A program made the position numbers and the translations under genes. 64,000 nt of DNA from Rhynchopus euleeides (lineage: Eukaryota > Euglenozoa > Diplonemea > Diplonemida > Diplonemidae): contig OY723273.1 in the NCBI GenBank assembly GCA_963210315.1, positions 558,001 to 622,000 on the forward strand, written 5' to 3'. Below are positions 33,335-44,531 of the stretch, piece after piece (the stretch's first letter is position 1; every line of letters begins with the position of its first letter). The notes below the pieces were generated by a model, which saw nothing but the letters and a program-made list of their open reading frames with translations, was not told the origin of the DNA and did not search any database.

Positions 33335-34780
33335 TCACACATGCACCTCACGCCTCGCGCTGGGCGATCTTCCTGGGGAACCCCGCCGGCCACCACCGCC
33401 ACCGCCACCCCCTCCCCCACCTCCGCCACCCGAGAAGGGGTCCCGCCCAAAAATGGTATACGCGGCAGCAACCTGCTGCGGCGGTTTGTGCGGAGGCATG
33501 TTGCTTCGAGGCAGGTGCGACGGGCGGTGCGGGTCCACCACAGCTGTGATCGGGCTTGCCTCTGGCTGCTTCCACAGATGCCGCGTCGGTGCAGTCGCGC
33601 TGTTCCCACACCCCGGCGGCCTTGCCGGGATGTCGCACGGCAACCGGGTCCGGGGGCGGGTGTTCCGATCCGCCACCTCACCCTCCTGCAGGGCCATACG
33701 CGCATGCGGGGACACACCCCCGCCCGCCTCCAGATGCCCTCCCTGCGGCAGCACACGCGCCCCAAACCGCCCCTTCGCGTCGAACATCACAGAGCTGTCC
33801 GCAGGAAGCACGCCGTGAAACCCGTGATGCGGCAGCTCGCGCATCCACCCCCCTGGCGGGGCCCAGCCACCATACGTCCCATCGCTGTCATCCTTCTCAT
33901 ACTTCGCGAGGCGGGCGTCGTGGTTTGGAGGAGGGTCCTGCACAGCATCGGTGCCGGGCACACCCGCACCGATCCCATCGCTTGTCCTTTCATAGCTCCG
34001 CTCTGGGTAGTCCCCAGGGAGGACGTGCGCCTTGCGGACACCCAGGGGGCGGCGGTGTCCGTCTCCCATGTTAGGCCCTGCCCCGCCGCGTTGGAAGAAC
34101 ACGCCCCGGTCGCCGTAGGGTGCGGTGCGGCTCTCGGCAGGCGGGGGTGACGCGTTCTGCTTGCGCACCATTCGCTTCCCGACATAGCGCGGCTCGGAGG
34201 TGATGCCGGCTCGCTTGTTGGCGTCAGGCCCCATCGGAGGCCCCCCGCCCGCCAGCCCTGCTGCCGCCACATGCGGCGGGGACACCTGATGCCCCCCAGC
34301 AGGGGAGGAGGCCCCCCTCCCAACAGACCCGCCCTGGCTGTGCATGCTGTGCACGCTGTGTGCGCTGTGGCTGTGGGCAGAGGCGGAGTTCTGCGAGAAG
34401 CGGTCTGCCTGGCGTGCGTAGATGGGGCTGTCGCCGAGGGGCACATCGTCCTTCATGCCTTGAAAGACGGCGTCGCCGACAGGCTTGTCGGGCGATGCGC
34501 TCCTGCCATGGGGTGTGTGGTGGGAGCGCTGGGAGGCGTGTGGGCTGCCCGCGTGGTGTGTGCCGAAGAAGTGCTCGAGGCGTGCCACGCCGTCCCGCCC
34601 GCACTCCTTGCGGTGCCACCCCATGGCGACGTAGTTCTCTAGGCGCCCCACGTCACGCACACCCCCGCTGCGGACTACGGCGCGCACATCCTCCTCGCCT
34701 AGGCCAACGTCGCGCCGCAGGAACTCCACGAAGCTCCGGTGCGAGTCGGGCGTGCCGTGCGATGCAGCGGGGGAAGGCAT
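33335..34780 (-). CDS. Gly/Pro/His-rich protein with N-terminal helical domain, unknown
   Basis: 481 residues from the ATG at 34780 (the frame extends further upstream but without conserved character). The N-terminal 70 residues (FVEFLRRDVGLGEEDVRAV, then GGVRDVGRLENYVAMG) have the rhythm of a small helical interaction domain such as SAM or a death-like fold; that is a guess. The rest is low-complexity with islands YVGKRMVRKQNASPPP, GDRGVFFQRGG, YGGWAPPGGWMRELPHHGF and HLWKQPEASPITAVVDPHR, ending in a poly-Gly run and an Arg-rich tail. It may be a cytoskeletal or scaffold protein. CAG acceptor-like sites directly precede the start, so an upstream exon is possible. Confidence 0.55.
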   Translation of the reverse strand: MPSPAASHGTPDSHRSFVEFLRRDVGLGEEDVRAVVRSGGVRDVGRLENYVAMGWHRKECGRDGVARLEHFFGTHHAGSPHASQRSHHTPHGRSASPDKPVGDAVFQGMKDDVPLGDSPIYARQADRFSQNSASAHSHSAHSVHSMHSQGGSVGRGASSPAGGHQVSPPHVAAAGLAGGGPPMGPDANKRAGITSEPRYVGKRMVRKQNASPPPAESRTAPYGDRGVFFQRGGAGPNMGDGHRRPLGVRKAHVLPGDYPERSYERTSDGIGAGVPGTDAVQDPPPNHDARLAKYEKDDSDGTYGGWAPPGGWMRELPHHGFHGVLPADSSVMFDAKGRFGARVLPQGGHLEAGGGVSPHARMALQEGEVADRNTRPRTRLPCDIPARPPGCGNSATAPTRHLWKQPEASPITAVVDPHRPSHLPRSNMPPHKPPQQVAAAYTIFGRDPFSGGGGGGGGGGGGGGRRGSPGRSPSARREVHV

Positions 34781-35008
34781 CGCCTGGTACCCTGCCTGTG
34801 TGTGGGGTGTGTCTTGCACGAACCAGAAAATCAGGACACACAATGACATCAACCAGATGGATCGTGTGTGTGTGTGTGTGTGGGTAAGTTCTCCGGAAAG
34901 CAGTGTCGGAACGCAGCCAAACGTGAGGGCTAAGGTGAACAACTTCGCCTGCAGTTTGGGTGCCCCCGCCAGACCGTGATTTGCACAATGGTTGGGGGGG
35001 GGGGGGGG
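34781..35008. other. Upstream region of the Gly/Pro-rich gene
   Basis: Contains a (TG)n tract near 34865-34882 and a G-run ending at 35008, into which the next TA-flanked element is inserted. Confidence 0.4.
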
Positions 35009-36542
35009 TAGGGGTGGTCTTAAGCCCTTTAAAAACGTTAACCTGGCCAAAAAATCAAACTTTTGCGTACAAGGACCTAAAAGTGACCCAAACCTGAAAA
35101 TTCGACCCCCAAACGTCCGGAAATGCATCTGTGCCCGGTTTCGGGCGGTTTAGAGCCTCCAGAAGCACCTAGTTTGCAATTCCAAAAAATGTACCACAAA
35201 GTTGTACCACACCACCCTTAGTCGGGAGGTCTCAATGGCTGATTCAAGCCCTTCCGTCACTCTGTGGACCTCCGCACTGTCGCACAGATGCCCGGGTGCG
35301 TACGAGGAACAACCACTCACTTTCAGCGGCAAGAGACACAGAAGGCCGTGATCTCATGCCTATTTTCTTTGGCCGAAGATGGTACAACTATACGGCCACA
35401 GGTTGGTGCAGGTGGTGCCACATAGACATAATCGCCAGAGGGCGGGCTGCCGCCTGGCCACCCCAGAGCGAAGGCCTCCACGTGTATTAGTGGGAAACAA
35501 AACGGGAGGGTGGGGAGGGCATTGTGGTGGCTTCCCACTCGATGCACACAACTGAACACAAAAGACGCTGCTGCGGGGTGAGGGGGCCGTGCAGCTGTCA
35601 GACTATGCGGTACGTTGAACAACGGAGTATACCCAGGTGCGCAGGCGGGACTGCCGCAACCACTGGATATGCCAACCATGGGATCTGTGTGAACACAACA
35701 CACGGATCGAACTGTGCCTGGAAATCAAAGGCACCGAGTGTGCTTTGGATGTGGGCTATGGCAGAAGTGTGGGGACTCTGCCCGTTCGTGCGTAGCTGCC
35801 TGGACAGCCGAGTTGCACCCCCTCGTCCTTGTTGTACGGCTTGAACTTTGACATTGTAGTCTTCAGCCTTTCATACATCCTTATGGGGGCCATCTTCGGT
35901 GCACTGCTGATGTCTGATATCAGTCCATGCCCCCTTCTTCATGGTCATCGGATGGCTCACTGCCACGATCACTGTCACTGGCCCAAGAACATGTGCACAC
36001 AGATTCTGACACAAGTGATTTCGCAAGTGGCACAGTGCTCCTCTGTTGCTCGATATGCCTGCAGTTGATGCACTATGCCAGTCCGATCAGCGATTCTCCC
36101 GCATCGAGTAGAGATGCAACCGATGCGCCTGAAGGTCTGAAGGGGCTGGAAGCATGCCCCTCCTCTAGTACCTATGACCCCTTGTTTCCGGGGTAATTTT
36201 CTACTGTCTCGCATGTCACACCGCAAACAAGGTGTTGTCATGTTGCACTTTTGACCCCACGTATCGTCGGGCAGCACGGTTGGCAACACCGCTGACTGGA
36301 TCACTGCGAGACATGATGGTTTGCGATTCTGCCTTCTGCCCAGGGGGGGCTGAGGTACAGCTTTGTGGTACATTTTTCCGGAACACGACTAAACTGCTCA
36401 GAAGTGCTCAAAAGTGCCCAAAACCGGGCGGAATTGTGTTTCTGGGGTCCCAGGGGTCATATTTTCAGGTTTGGTGACGTTTTTGGCCCCCAGACGCCGA
36501 TGGTGAAAAATTGGCCAGGTTAACAGCTTAAGACCACCCCTA
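35009..36542. mobile_element. TA-flanked inverted-repeat element, 1530 bp (E8)
   Basis: Element 35011-36540 between TA at 35009-35010 and 36541-36542. The ends are GGGGTGGTCTTAAG and its complement, extending as diverged inverted arms of about 220 bp (shared words AACCTGGCCAA, AAACCTGAAAA, ATGTACCACAAAG). No recognisable ORF in the interior. It abuts the next TA-flanked element with a single shared TA, so one inserted at the boundary of the other. Confidence 0.8.
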
Positions 36543-37347
36543 GGCATAGGGTGCGGGCGATTCGGTTATCGCCCAAATCGCAAAAAGTATCGCCCTCATT
36601 ATCGCCCATTCTGTCAAGGCGATAAGTGGGCGATAATTTTTCCGTCGTATTTTTGGGGGCAAAATGGCCCGGCCAGGGACGTCAGATCACTGCTGAGGTG
36701 GTGAGTGGGTCATTGCCTCAGTGAAGACCCGGTTCCTGACCTAGATCAAGCCCTCTGCTCCAGTGTTCTCAGTGGGTGATGACTCTGTGACCAGGGTCAG
36801 AACCGCCCCAGGTCTCAGATCAGCCGTGAAGCTTCCTGTGGGCTATGCAATGAGTCATCTCAAACGTACGGAGTGCATCTCCTCCCATTCAGACCGACTA
36901 CACTAGAACCACGCATCTCCTTCAACACTTCGGTGTACCCGCTTCATGCTCACGAGTGCTCCTAGTAACGGCGAGTGAACAGGTCCTGAGCGAGGTCAGG
37001 ATCTGGGCCAATGCCCAGTTCCTCACGTGGGTTTTGACCGAGGAAATGACCCACCCGCATGACGTCAGTGGTCAGAAGCTGATTTCTGATGCAGAATCCT
37101 AGGTCTTGGCCCAGTTGTTGACGAGGTCACAGGGCCCTGTGGGACCCAGGGTCAGTAGAGCGGTAACCCACTCACCACTAGCTGAAGACCCCTTCAGAAA
37201 GTGTGAAAGAAAACGGGCGATACTGGGCGATAATTCGGCGATAATCGGGCGATAATGGGCGATAAGGCGATTCGATACGCGATAATCGGGGCTCGAACCC
37301 GGTTGGGCGAATATAGGGCGATAGGCGAATCGCCCGCACCCTATGCC
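36543..37347. mobile_element. Non-autonomous relative of the hAT-type element (E9)
   Basis: 805 bp between TA at 36541-36542 and 37348-37349. Ends GGCATAGGGTGCGGGCGATTC and complement share GGCATA and GTGC with the autonomous element at 9850-13166. Its subterminal blocks are packed with GCGATAAT/ATTATCGC, parallel to the ACGATAAT repeats there. The centre (36660-37190) is unique, with repeated words around GAGGTCA, and does not encode a recognisable protein. Likely a MITE mobilised by the same or a sister transposase. Confidence 0.8.
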
Positions 37348-37349
37348 TA

Positions 37350-38899
37350 GGGGGGGGGGGAGGTGGAGGTGGGGGCCAGGCTTTCTGACAGATGGGAGCA
37401 CCAAGCAAACACATCGCAGATTGTCCACCCCCCCCCCTCCTCTCCCCCCCCCCCCCCACTTGTGGCAAATACGTAGACCGTCTGTGCAAAATATATTTCC
37501 GCACATGGTAATCCGTATCGTAAAATAAGCGCACCCCGTGGAGCTGCTGCTGCTGCTGCTGGGGGTGGGGGGCTGGGGGGTGAAAAATCGACTGTGGGAT
37601 GGGAAAGAGTCGGATTTCATCTGCTGTGTGTGGTATTTTTTTTTTCACATCGGAGGTGGGGTGGAAAAAAAATCCTCCTCAACGCGCCGCACGCGATACA
37701 ACCCGGGACACGCCCACACCAACACTCCCACCCCACCCCACCCCATCCCCGTCTTTTGTCTTCACGCGTTGCCGAACAGGCATGCGCGCATTTCGCTCAG
37801 GGAGAAGAAACTAATGTGTATTCCGATACCCGTGCCACCCTGGTTGGTGCTGTGCCTGCCCGCCCAAAGAGACGGGGTGAGTAAGGCAGTGGATGGGCCT
37901 GCACAGCAGGACAAGGCCTGGTCGCACTGAACATCGCCTGTTTTCTCTTCCTTTTCCCCGATCTGCGAATCTCTTCATTTTTTTTTTGACTTGCCATTTT
38001 CTGGACAATTTTTTTTGGCGTCAACCAGGCCCAACTCCTCGCAAATAATAATAACAAAAAATAACGCTGTTAGCAGCGCATGTGTTTGCATTCCTGCGCC
38101 CCACACAGGGCACACAGGTCACAAACCACGCGCACAAGCAAACTGCATTCGAGACAGATCCGCCCAGTTTGGCGTGCCCTGGGGGGGGGGGGGGTTTGAG
38201 GGGTGGGAGAGGCTCTTGCCTCTGTGTGTGTGGCAGGACTTTGAAAGTGCCGCCTTGACAGCCTTGTTGGATTGAAACCTCATATCACACCCTCAATCAC
38301 CTGACGACTCTGTGTATGTATGTGTGTCTGACAAAACTGCCCCCACCCCCCCCCCCCTCCCACCACCCCCGACATGGCTTCTTTTTTCGCTTGTGCGCAC
38401 CCTCTTATTTGAGAAGCGGGGTTGATGCCACCCGTAATGTGTGATTTTCTTGCGCGGTTTCGGCAGTTGCCGACAGGCACCGTTCCGCGGTGCAATGGGT
38501 GAAAGTGGGGCGGGGGGTGGGTGGGAACGGAAGGGGATAAGAAGGGAGGGGAGGCAGGGGGGGGGGGGGGGGGGCGGGGGAGGGGGAGCTGCCAAGCAAA
38601 ATCACAATACCCCAACATGTTGCAGAGGGGAGGCGGGAGCGGGAGTGGGTGGGGAGGTGGTAGGTGCGTGCGGTGGTGGCACGTGTAGCTGGTGGTGCAG
38701 TTGTGCGTGTTCGTAAAAAACCGTACTCCTTTTGCTATAATAAGAGAAACACGCCCTGCCCAGCAACTGCAAAAAGGCAGATCCGGGCTGCAAAGGCTGT
38801 GTAAGCCCCCGTGAAGTGGCATGAAGGTGTGATCCTTATAAAGGTTCAGTCGTGATTTTCTTCGTTACTTCGCGACTTCGCTACGCTTCGTCGCTCGTA
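37350..38899. other. Intergenic, G-runs and a dispersed repeat
   Basis: Multiple poly-G/poly-C tracts (37350, 37430, 38180, 38340, 38560). The dispersed repeat at 38233-38305 matches 5539-5610. A GCTGCTGCTGCTGCTG tract lies near 37545. Pro/Gly-rich frames here follow composition. No gene recognised. Confidence 0.45.
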
Positions 38900-39060
38900 A
38901 CTGGTTAAGAATAGGCAGATTGTCGGCCAGACAGATAAGGCGTTGTTTGTGCGCCAAACCCGGGGGGAACAAACCTCACGTGGTTTGCCTGATGAAGGCT
39001 TTGGTTGGTGTGAATGTGCGCACAGTCATAGCAACAAGGCAAGGTAGATTGTGTTTGTCA
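38900..39060 (+). repeat. Dispersed repeat, uninterrupted copy (empty site)
   Basis: Homologous to 3935-4085 plus 4597-4640. It reads straight through ACAAGGCAAGGTAGATTG where the other copy carries the 511-bp foldback, so it documents the pre-insertion sequence. Confidence 0.75.
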
Positions 39061-39230
39061 CCAAAAACGCTGCATGTTTGCACTGTGCCCCCACATTATA
39101 GATGGGGCTGTTGTCTGTGCAACAAAACTCAGGCTAACAGAAGCAACACACCGCAGCCTCTGCTGTGGAGGGGTTGTCTTATGGTGCCCAAAGCTGTTCG
39201 GGACTTAAACACGGGGGGTCCCAGGTACAT

Positions 39231-40165
39231 TGGGGTAATACCGCCTGGTCGAATTCACACCATCTCAAACCATTTCACAAAATTTCACAAAAAATATTAT
39301 TAAAGTTGGATTAGCGTGCCGGCACCGCGCCTCGGCGAGGGAACCGTACCCGCTGTACAAAAAATAGCAAAATTTCGCGGTGCAAAATTTGTGATTTTTT
39401 GTGAATTTTTGCGACTTCTGCGACTTTTTGTGACTTTTTGCGACTTTCTGCGCCTTCTTGCGTTTTGGGCGGTGCTGGCACTTGGGCACTAATGGCGGAT
39501 GCAGTGGTTTGGGTTTATGGAAAAAGGGTGGTAGACGTGATGCCCAACTCCTCCTGAAGGTACGCATTGCCGCGCCAGCTGGGGAAACACGGCCCGGGGC
39601 CGTGCCACCCTGCAGCCACTGCAGGAAGTGCTGCCTCAGGGTTCCTCGGCAGTGGACCAACGCACATTGGCCGTGTGTGTCAGCGTCCGTCTTGGATCTC
39701 ACAACGGTCACGCCATCTCCCACCCCTGAGGTCGCTGCTCTAACGAAGGTGCGCGGCACAGGTCGTGGAGATCCACGAAACGGCAAGCAGTGGCGAACTG
39801 CAAGGCAAATCCTTGCCCTGGGGTGTCTGGGACCTACCCTACCCCCCTTGGTGCTGGGGACAGAGGGGGGGTACCCGACCCCCTTCGGGTCTCAAACCAT
39901 TTCACAAAAAATCGCAAAAAATAGCAAAGCGTCACAAAAAATATCAGGCTTCGCAAAAAATCACACGCTCTCAAACCATTTCACAAAAAATCGCACAATC
40001 GCGAACCATTTCACAAAAAATCACAAAAAATAGCACAATTGGAAACCATTTCACAAAAAATCGCAAAAAATAGCAGCGCGGTTTTTGTGAATTTTTGTGA
40101 ATTTTTGGGGCGTTGTTCTTCGTTTTTGGGAGACGCTGTGAATTCGCCAAGGCGGTATTACCCCA
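39231..40165. mobile_element. TGGGGTAAT-family element with TACAT duplication (E10)
   Basis: 935 bp with ends TGGGGTAATACCGCC and complement. TACAT is duplicated at 39226-39230 and 40166-40170. Long stretches at both sides are repeats of CACAAAAAATCGCAAAAAATAG and its complement, comparable in style to the ATCACAACAA repeats of the 4086-4596 foldback, which has the same first nine bases. It sits inside a fragment of the GGGACTTAAACACGGGG repeat family. The interior (39450-39860) shows no recognisable protein. Confidence 0.8.
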
Positions 40166-40225
40166 TACATGGAATAATTCTTACACGAATTTGCATGTAA
40201 GATTGCACATTGTCCTTTTTTTTAA

Positions 40226-41359
40226 ACCCTGTGCCTGGAATTTTGACCGAGTTAGATAAAATTTTCAGTGCAATCCTTCAGCACCTCCCCCCTAGATTTT
40301 TAGGTTTTCTTGACCCAATGGTCGAAATCTGCGACATAGTGGAAATCCCGGGGACATGTCGAATTCGAAAATTTTGGGTTAAAAAACCCCAGGGGGGACC
40401 CTTTGGTTTCACCCCCTGTTGGGGGGCCTGGTGGGCGTTCAGGTGAGCTGCGACCCTTGGTTCTGACAGAGTGCAGCAATGGTAATCAACCGTCGTGAAC
40501 GTACTTTCGTGCCGGCATGGCTATCCATGGGCACCGTGGCATGTCGCCGCATCCGTTCCGATCACAAGTGCCAGAGGCAAATCAGGAGTCCTGGTCCAGT
40601 GCAGGCACCTGCGCTGCAGATACCCAAGGGACTGTTGTGCACAAAAATGCACACACAAGGACATCAACTGACCGAGGCAATGCAGCTCGCAGCCTATCGA
40701 TTCGATTCGGGGCACAAGCCTCACGAGCTGGTCACGCGATACCACGTTACTCTGCGTGGCGTATTCCGTGCAGCCGAAATGGCTTGGGCAGCAGTGCACA
40801 GGGGACCTTCTGCTGCACTGCGACAGGACAACCCAAGCACGTGCCGCGTACATCCAGAGGTGAAGTTGGATGAGGAAGATCAGTGGCTTCTTGGAGGAAG
40901 AGGGCGACCGCATCCACGTCGCGGATAACACACTCAGCACACGAGCGGGCGTTGCAAGAAATCCCCCATGTGTAAACAGGGGAAATCGGGCTTTTAGGGG
41001 ATCCTGGTCAGGAATAAAAATTTCCACACATATTTTTCGACTTCCTGAGGCCAAAAACCGGTGTTCCTGGACCCAGATGTGACATCTGGATGACATAATA
41101 AAAATCCAGAGTGCCTTGGAGGCGCGCGGGACATTTTTTTGGGGTTCGTGACTGGGGACCCCCTATTTTGGGGGATTTCCCGTAGGTGGAAAATGTCGAT
41201 TTTCCAATTTTAAATCACTCTGGGGGCACCTGCGGGGCCATATTTTGCATTTTCAGACAGGGGACATATACCCTACAAACCCGATTTTCGGGTTTTTTGA
41301 CCATTTTATGCCTTGTGCGAAAACGTGTTATTTTTTGGACAAAATTCCAGGCACAGGGT
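40226..41359. mobile_element. TTTAA-flanked inverted-repeat element, 1134 bp (E11)
   Basis: 20-bp perfect inverted ends ACCCTGTGCCTGGAATTTTG, flanked by TTTAA at 40221-40225 and 41360-41364. A TTAA-containing duplication points towards piggyBac or Kolobok targeting, though the terminal bases are not diagnostic. A plus-strand frame at 40479-40928 includes KPHELVTRYHVTLRGVF, which could be a remnant of a helix-turn-helix transposase segment. I cannot identify it. Non-autonomous as seen. Confidence 0.75.
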
Positions 41360-41364
41360 TTTAA

Positions 41365-41810
41365 GGAGAGGGGGCCCGGTGCCTGCGCGCGTCCTGTCGT
41401 ACTGTGGCTGCTTGGTGGGGCTAGCGCAGCAGGTTCTACTTTTGCTACTACGGGCTCTTAGCACTGTAACATGAACTACACGAACAACAAAGCTCTAGGG
41501 CAAACAAACCGCGCACTGGCCGGGGTTGAGCTGCGTGGGGCTCCGTGCTGGCGGCATGAACAAGGGGCTGTAGGTAAGTCTACCATTCACAAGGGGCAGC
41601 CCGCTGGTGAGGGGAAAAGGGGGCGAGGTAAAGGGGGGGGGGGGCAGGGGGGGAGAGGCGAAAGCGACTGACAGCGAGGGCGTGGACCGACTCCGCTGGC
41701 GCATTCACCGGAAGAAAGGGGAAGGGGGCACGGGGGTGGGGAACGGGAGGGGGGGGGGGAGGGGCGAAAGGAAAGAGGGGGGTAGGGGGGGGGGGGGAGC
41801 CGACCTACGG
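41365..41810. other. Purine-rich intergenic stretch
   Basis: Positions 41610-41805 are almost entirely G/A on the plus strand (GGGGAAAGGGGG type), a potential triplex or G-quadruplex-forming block just past the stop codon of the minus-strand OTU ORF. No gene. Confidence 0.5.
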
Positions 41811-43488
41811 CTATCTCGCTCCCCTGGCGGCCCTACTCCCCTGGCTCTGGGACCCCTGGGAACTCCGCTGCGAAGACCCCCGCGCCCCTGGCCGGCTCGC
41901 CCGCGCCCGCTTGCCTGCCCGCGCCCTCAGACGACAACAGACCACGTTGTACGCCTCCGCCTGTGAGGCCTTGTCATCCCCCAACTCGGCCCACCAAGCC
42001 TGAATGGCCCGGAGCGCCGCCTCCTGCTCCTCCTGCGGTCGGTGCACGTCGGGGCAGAACTGCTCCTCCCACTCCCCCACCGTCGTGGCCCCGTCGTCCT
42101 CATCCATCTCCTGACCACGCTGCGGCGATGCCGACTCCCGCTTCCGCTTCGGCTGCGACGACATCGAGGTGGCTGGTGCTTGCGCAGGGTTGGAGCCTTC
42201 CTCGGTGGCGGTCGGGTCGGAGCGGCCGGTGGCCGGGGCGCCGGTGGGTGCAGGAGGGGGATCACCTTCTCGTCGAGGGGGATCACCCTGGTCCTGTGGC
42301 TGCGGGACCCTCGCAGGCGGCTCCTCCGCGTCCCGAGGCCCCAGATCCATACAGGTCTCCCCCTGCTCCACGCATTCCCCACACGCCCTGCAATCGCAAC
42401 CGAAACAACGCCAGTGTTCGACTGCGGTATCCACCGCCTCTGCACAGCGGGCACAGTAAAAACGGCGGCGCGACGGCTGGGACGGCACCTGGCACATGGG
42501 GAGGCCCTGCTCCCCCCCTGGACAGCCAGTCCGCCCCAACACCGGCGAGGGGGCGAGGGCAGACACTGCCTCCGCCAGAGGTGGGGGCACCAAAAGGGGG
42601 GTGTAGTGCTTTCCCTGATGCTTGACTCCAAGCACTCCGACGAAAGGCTTCACCCGGGGGCGGTGGACCGTGGGGGGCGCTTGATCAGATAGGACCACCA
42701 CAGCCCACCCCGACCCCAGCGCAAGTCCATGTACTGCTACCTGGTCCGCCCAAGAAGCCTCGTCCCGGCTACCCTCGACTCGCATGGCCGCAGCCCAGGA
42801 CTCGCTGTTCGGCCCGGCCCGAGCACAAAGGCCTGGGTCACGTAGCACCGCCTGGACGGCTAGCCTCCGCATGCCCGCCGCCGAGCCTCCCATAATGAAA
42901 GCCGCCGCATCGAAGAAGCAGTCGCCTGGTGTGAAACGGAACCCCGTGCACTCCTGCATCCCCAAAGACCGTTGCAGCCTGGACAGACCGTCCCCTCCCC
43001 CTGGGGCCCGGCCCTCCAGCAAAGCCTTTGTCAGTGCGGTGCTCGCCGGCGGCGGAGGAGGGGGCTCCGCTTGCCCCGGCGGATGAGGGGCCACCCCTTG
43101 GTCCTCGCGTGGCAGAGGTAGTGGCGTGCAGACGCACCTGGTGTCGTCTTCGCCCAGCTCACAGCAGGTCGGGCACACCATCCTCGAGCAGTGACCACAC
43201 TCCCCATGGCGCACGGCCGTGGTGAAGAGCGACGCACAGAACTGACAGCAACCCGGTGACCCCGACACATCCACGCGCCCCGGGATAACCGGGCCCTGCG
43301 GCACCTCGACCTCCACACACTTCGTGTATGTGACCTGTTCCACCACCTGGTCCGGCACCGTGACCGGCTTGAACCCCCCGTCCACGCCGCCCACAAAAAG
43401 CGCTTGGCATGGTTCACCTGGGGCCACGAGAAGAGGGGGGAGGTTGTCTCTAAAAACCACAGAAGCACATTGTCCGGAAGAATTGCTT
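41811..43488 (-). CDS. OTU-like cysteine protease with two Cys-rich zinc modules (start missing)
   Basis: The frame is open from about 43488 to the TAG at 41811 (about 550 codons), but no ATG occurs before about residue 165. The protein is therefore 5'-truncated or begins in an upstream exon (TTTTTAG|AG near 43450 is a possible acceptor). N-terminal zinc module: CCQFC, CGHC, CPTCC, CVC. The middle has an OTU-type catalytic site, PGDCFFDAAAF, and a matching C-terminal GKHYTPLLV with the His. A second zinc module follows: YCARC, CFGCDCRACGEC. A basic, Ser-rich tail (KRKRESASPQRG, then RPGARGSSQRSS) resembles a nuclear signal. OTU domains occur in deubiquitinases and also in some retrotransposon and viral polyproteins. 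A mobile-element origin is possible here. Protease identity is fairly strong; the role is unknown. Confidence 0.65.
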
Positions 43489-44051
43489 CAGCATCCTGTG
43501 TTTTATTGTGGCGGGTGGAAATTTCAATTCCCGACCCGGGCAGTTTTCAGCAGGCTATCCCCAAAATCTCCGTTTTCCTGCTTTGGCTTTCTGGGAAGCG
43601 CTGCAAAGAACAGGTCCTCTCTCGGGCAAGAAGGAAAGTCAGAAGACGCTGTGAAACAAAAACTACCCGTGTCCCCCCCGCTGGATCGTGAATTGGCAGC
43701 AAAACGAGACAACAAACCAATTCCTGCCGAAAGTTGTTTGTTAGTTGGAACACAGACCCCCTGCTTTGTGTACACCACCCTCCGGTCTGATGAAGTGCTG
43801 CACACATGGGAGAACGGCCACACCGCCAGCTGGGAGGGGGGTGGGGAAAAGGAGTGGACAGCGGCATCTGAAGGAGCGAGGTTCAGAACCGACCTCTCCC
43901 ATTCGCCCAAGTCGCCTTGAGAGGTGCGAATAGGCCTCGTATCGCCTGGGAGTGCGGGGTGGGGGCGGGGGGAGTGGGGTACAGTGAAGCAGAAGAAAGG
44001 TGAAGCACGCAGAGAGGTGGCCTCTCTCCTTTCACTCGGTATGCAGGCTGT
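43489..44051. other. Intergenic, no gene recognised
   Basis: Unique-looking sequence with weak similarity of 43740-43800 to 24590-24640 (a CACACCAC-containing segment). No protein supported. Confidence 0.35.
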
Positions 44052-44160
44052 GGGGGTCTTCGCTACGGGGTGATCGTCGGTGCATTTTGGTGCATTTCCG
44101 AAGGAAACTAGGTGGAAACTGACGAAGAATAACGAAGCGTAACGACCAGCGAAGACCCCC
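44052..44160 (+). mobile_element. MITE, GGGGGTCTTCGCT termini, copy 2
   Basis: 109 bp with 13-bp perfect inverted ends, same orientation as 4652-4758. Flanks are TGT on both sides here and in that copy, which may be a 3-bp target duplication. Confidence 0.8.
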
Positions 44161-44531
44161 TGTGTGTCTGAGATCTAGTGATGTACTCCTCTGGGGTGTC
44201 AGGTCAAAAAAGATGTTTGCAGTTTTTTTTTGAAAAAAAGGGCACTCCATAGTCAAAGGGGCGGATGGGGGAACGACACATGAACCTTTGTGTCTGCACA
44301 TCAGGAAGGGGGAGAGAAGAACCAGCGGGCAGGGTGCTCGTCAATCGAGAGAAACACCCCACACGCCTGCTGCAGAGGCGTGGTGTGTCCTGCATGATCT
44401 GCATAGCAGAGTTTCTTGCGTTGTTAGCACAACTCCAAAAAAAATGAAAGGGTCGGGGCTTGTTGTCCGTTGAACGTATTTTTGGCCTTCCCTCTTTGCA
44501 GCCCACCCCCCTCACTCGCAATGCATCTCTG
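44161..44531. repeat. Dispersed repeat fragment
   Basis: Positions about 44335-44440 match the family at 8262-8420 and 31078-31250 (CGTCAATCGAGAG, TTCTTGCGTTGTTAGCACA). Flanks unique. No gene. Confidence 0.5.

Noticed and set aside
37285-37325. tRNA-like T-arm (GGGGCTCGAACCCGG)
   Set aside because: No matching D-arm, anticodon arm or acceptor stem. The segment lies in the subterminal repeats of a transposon.
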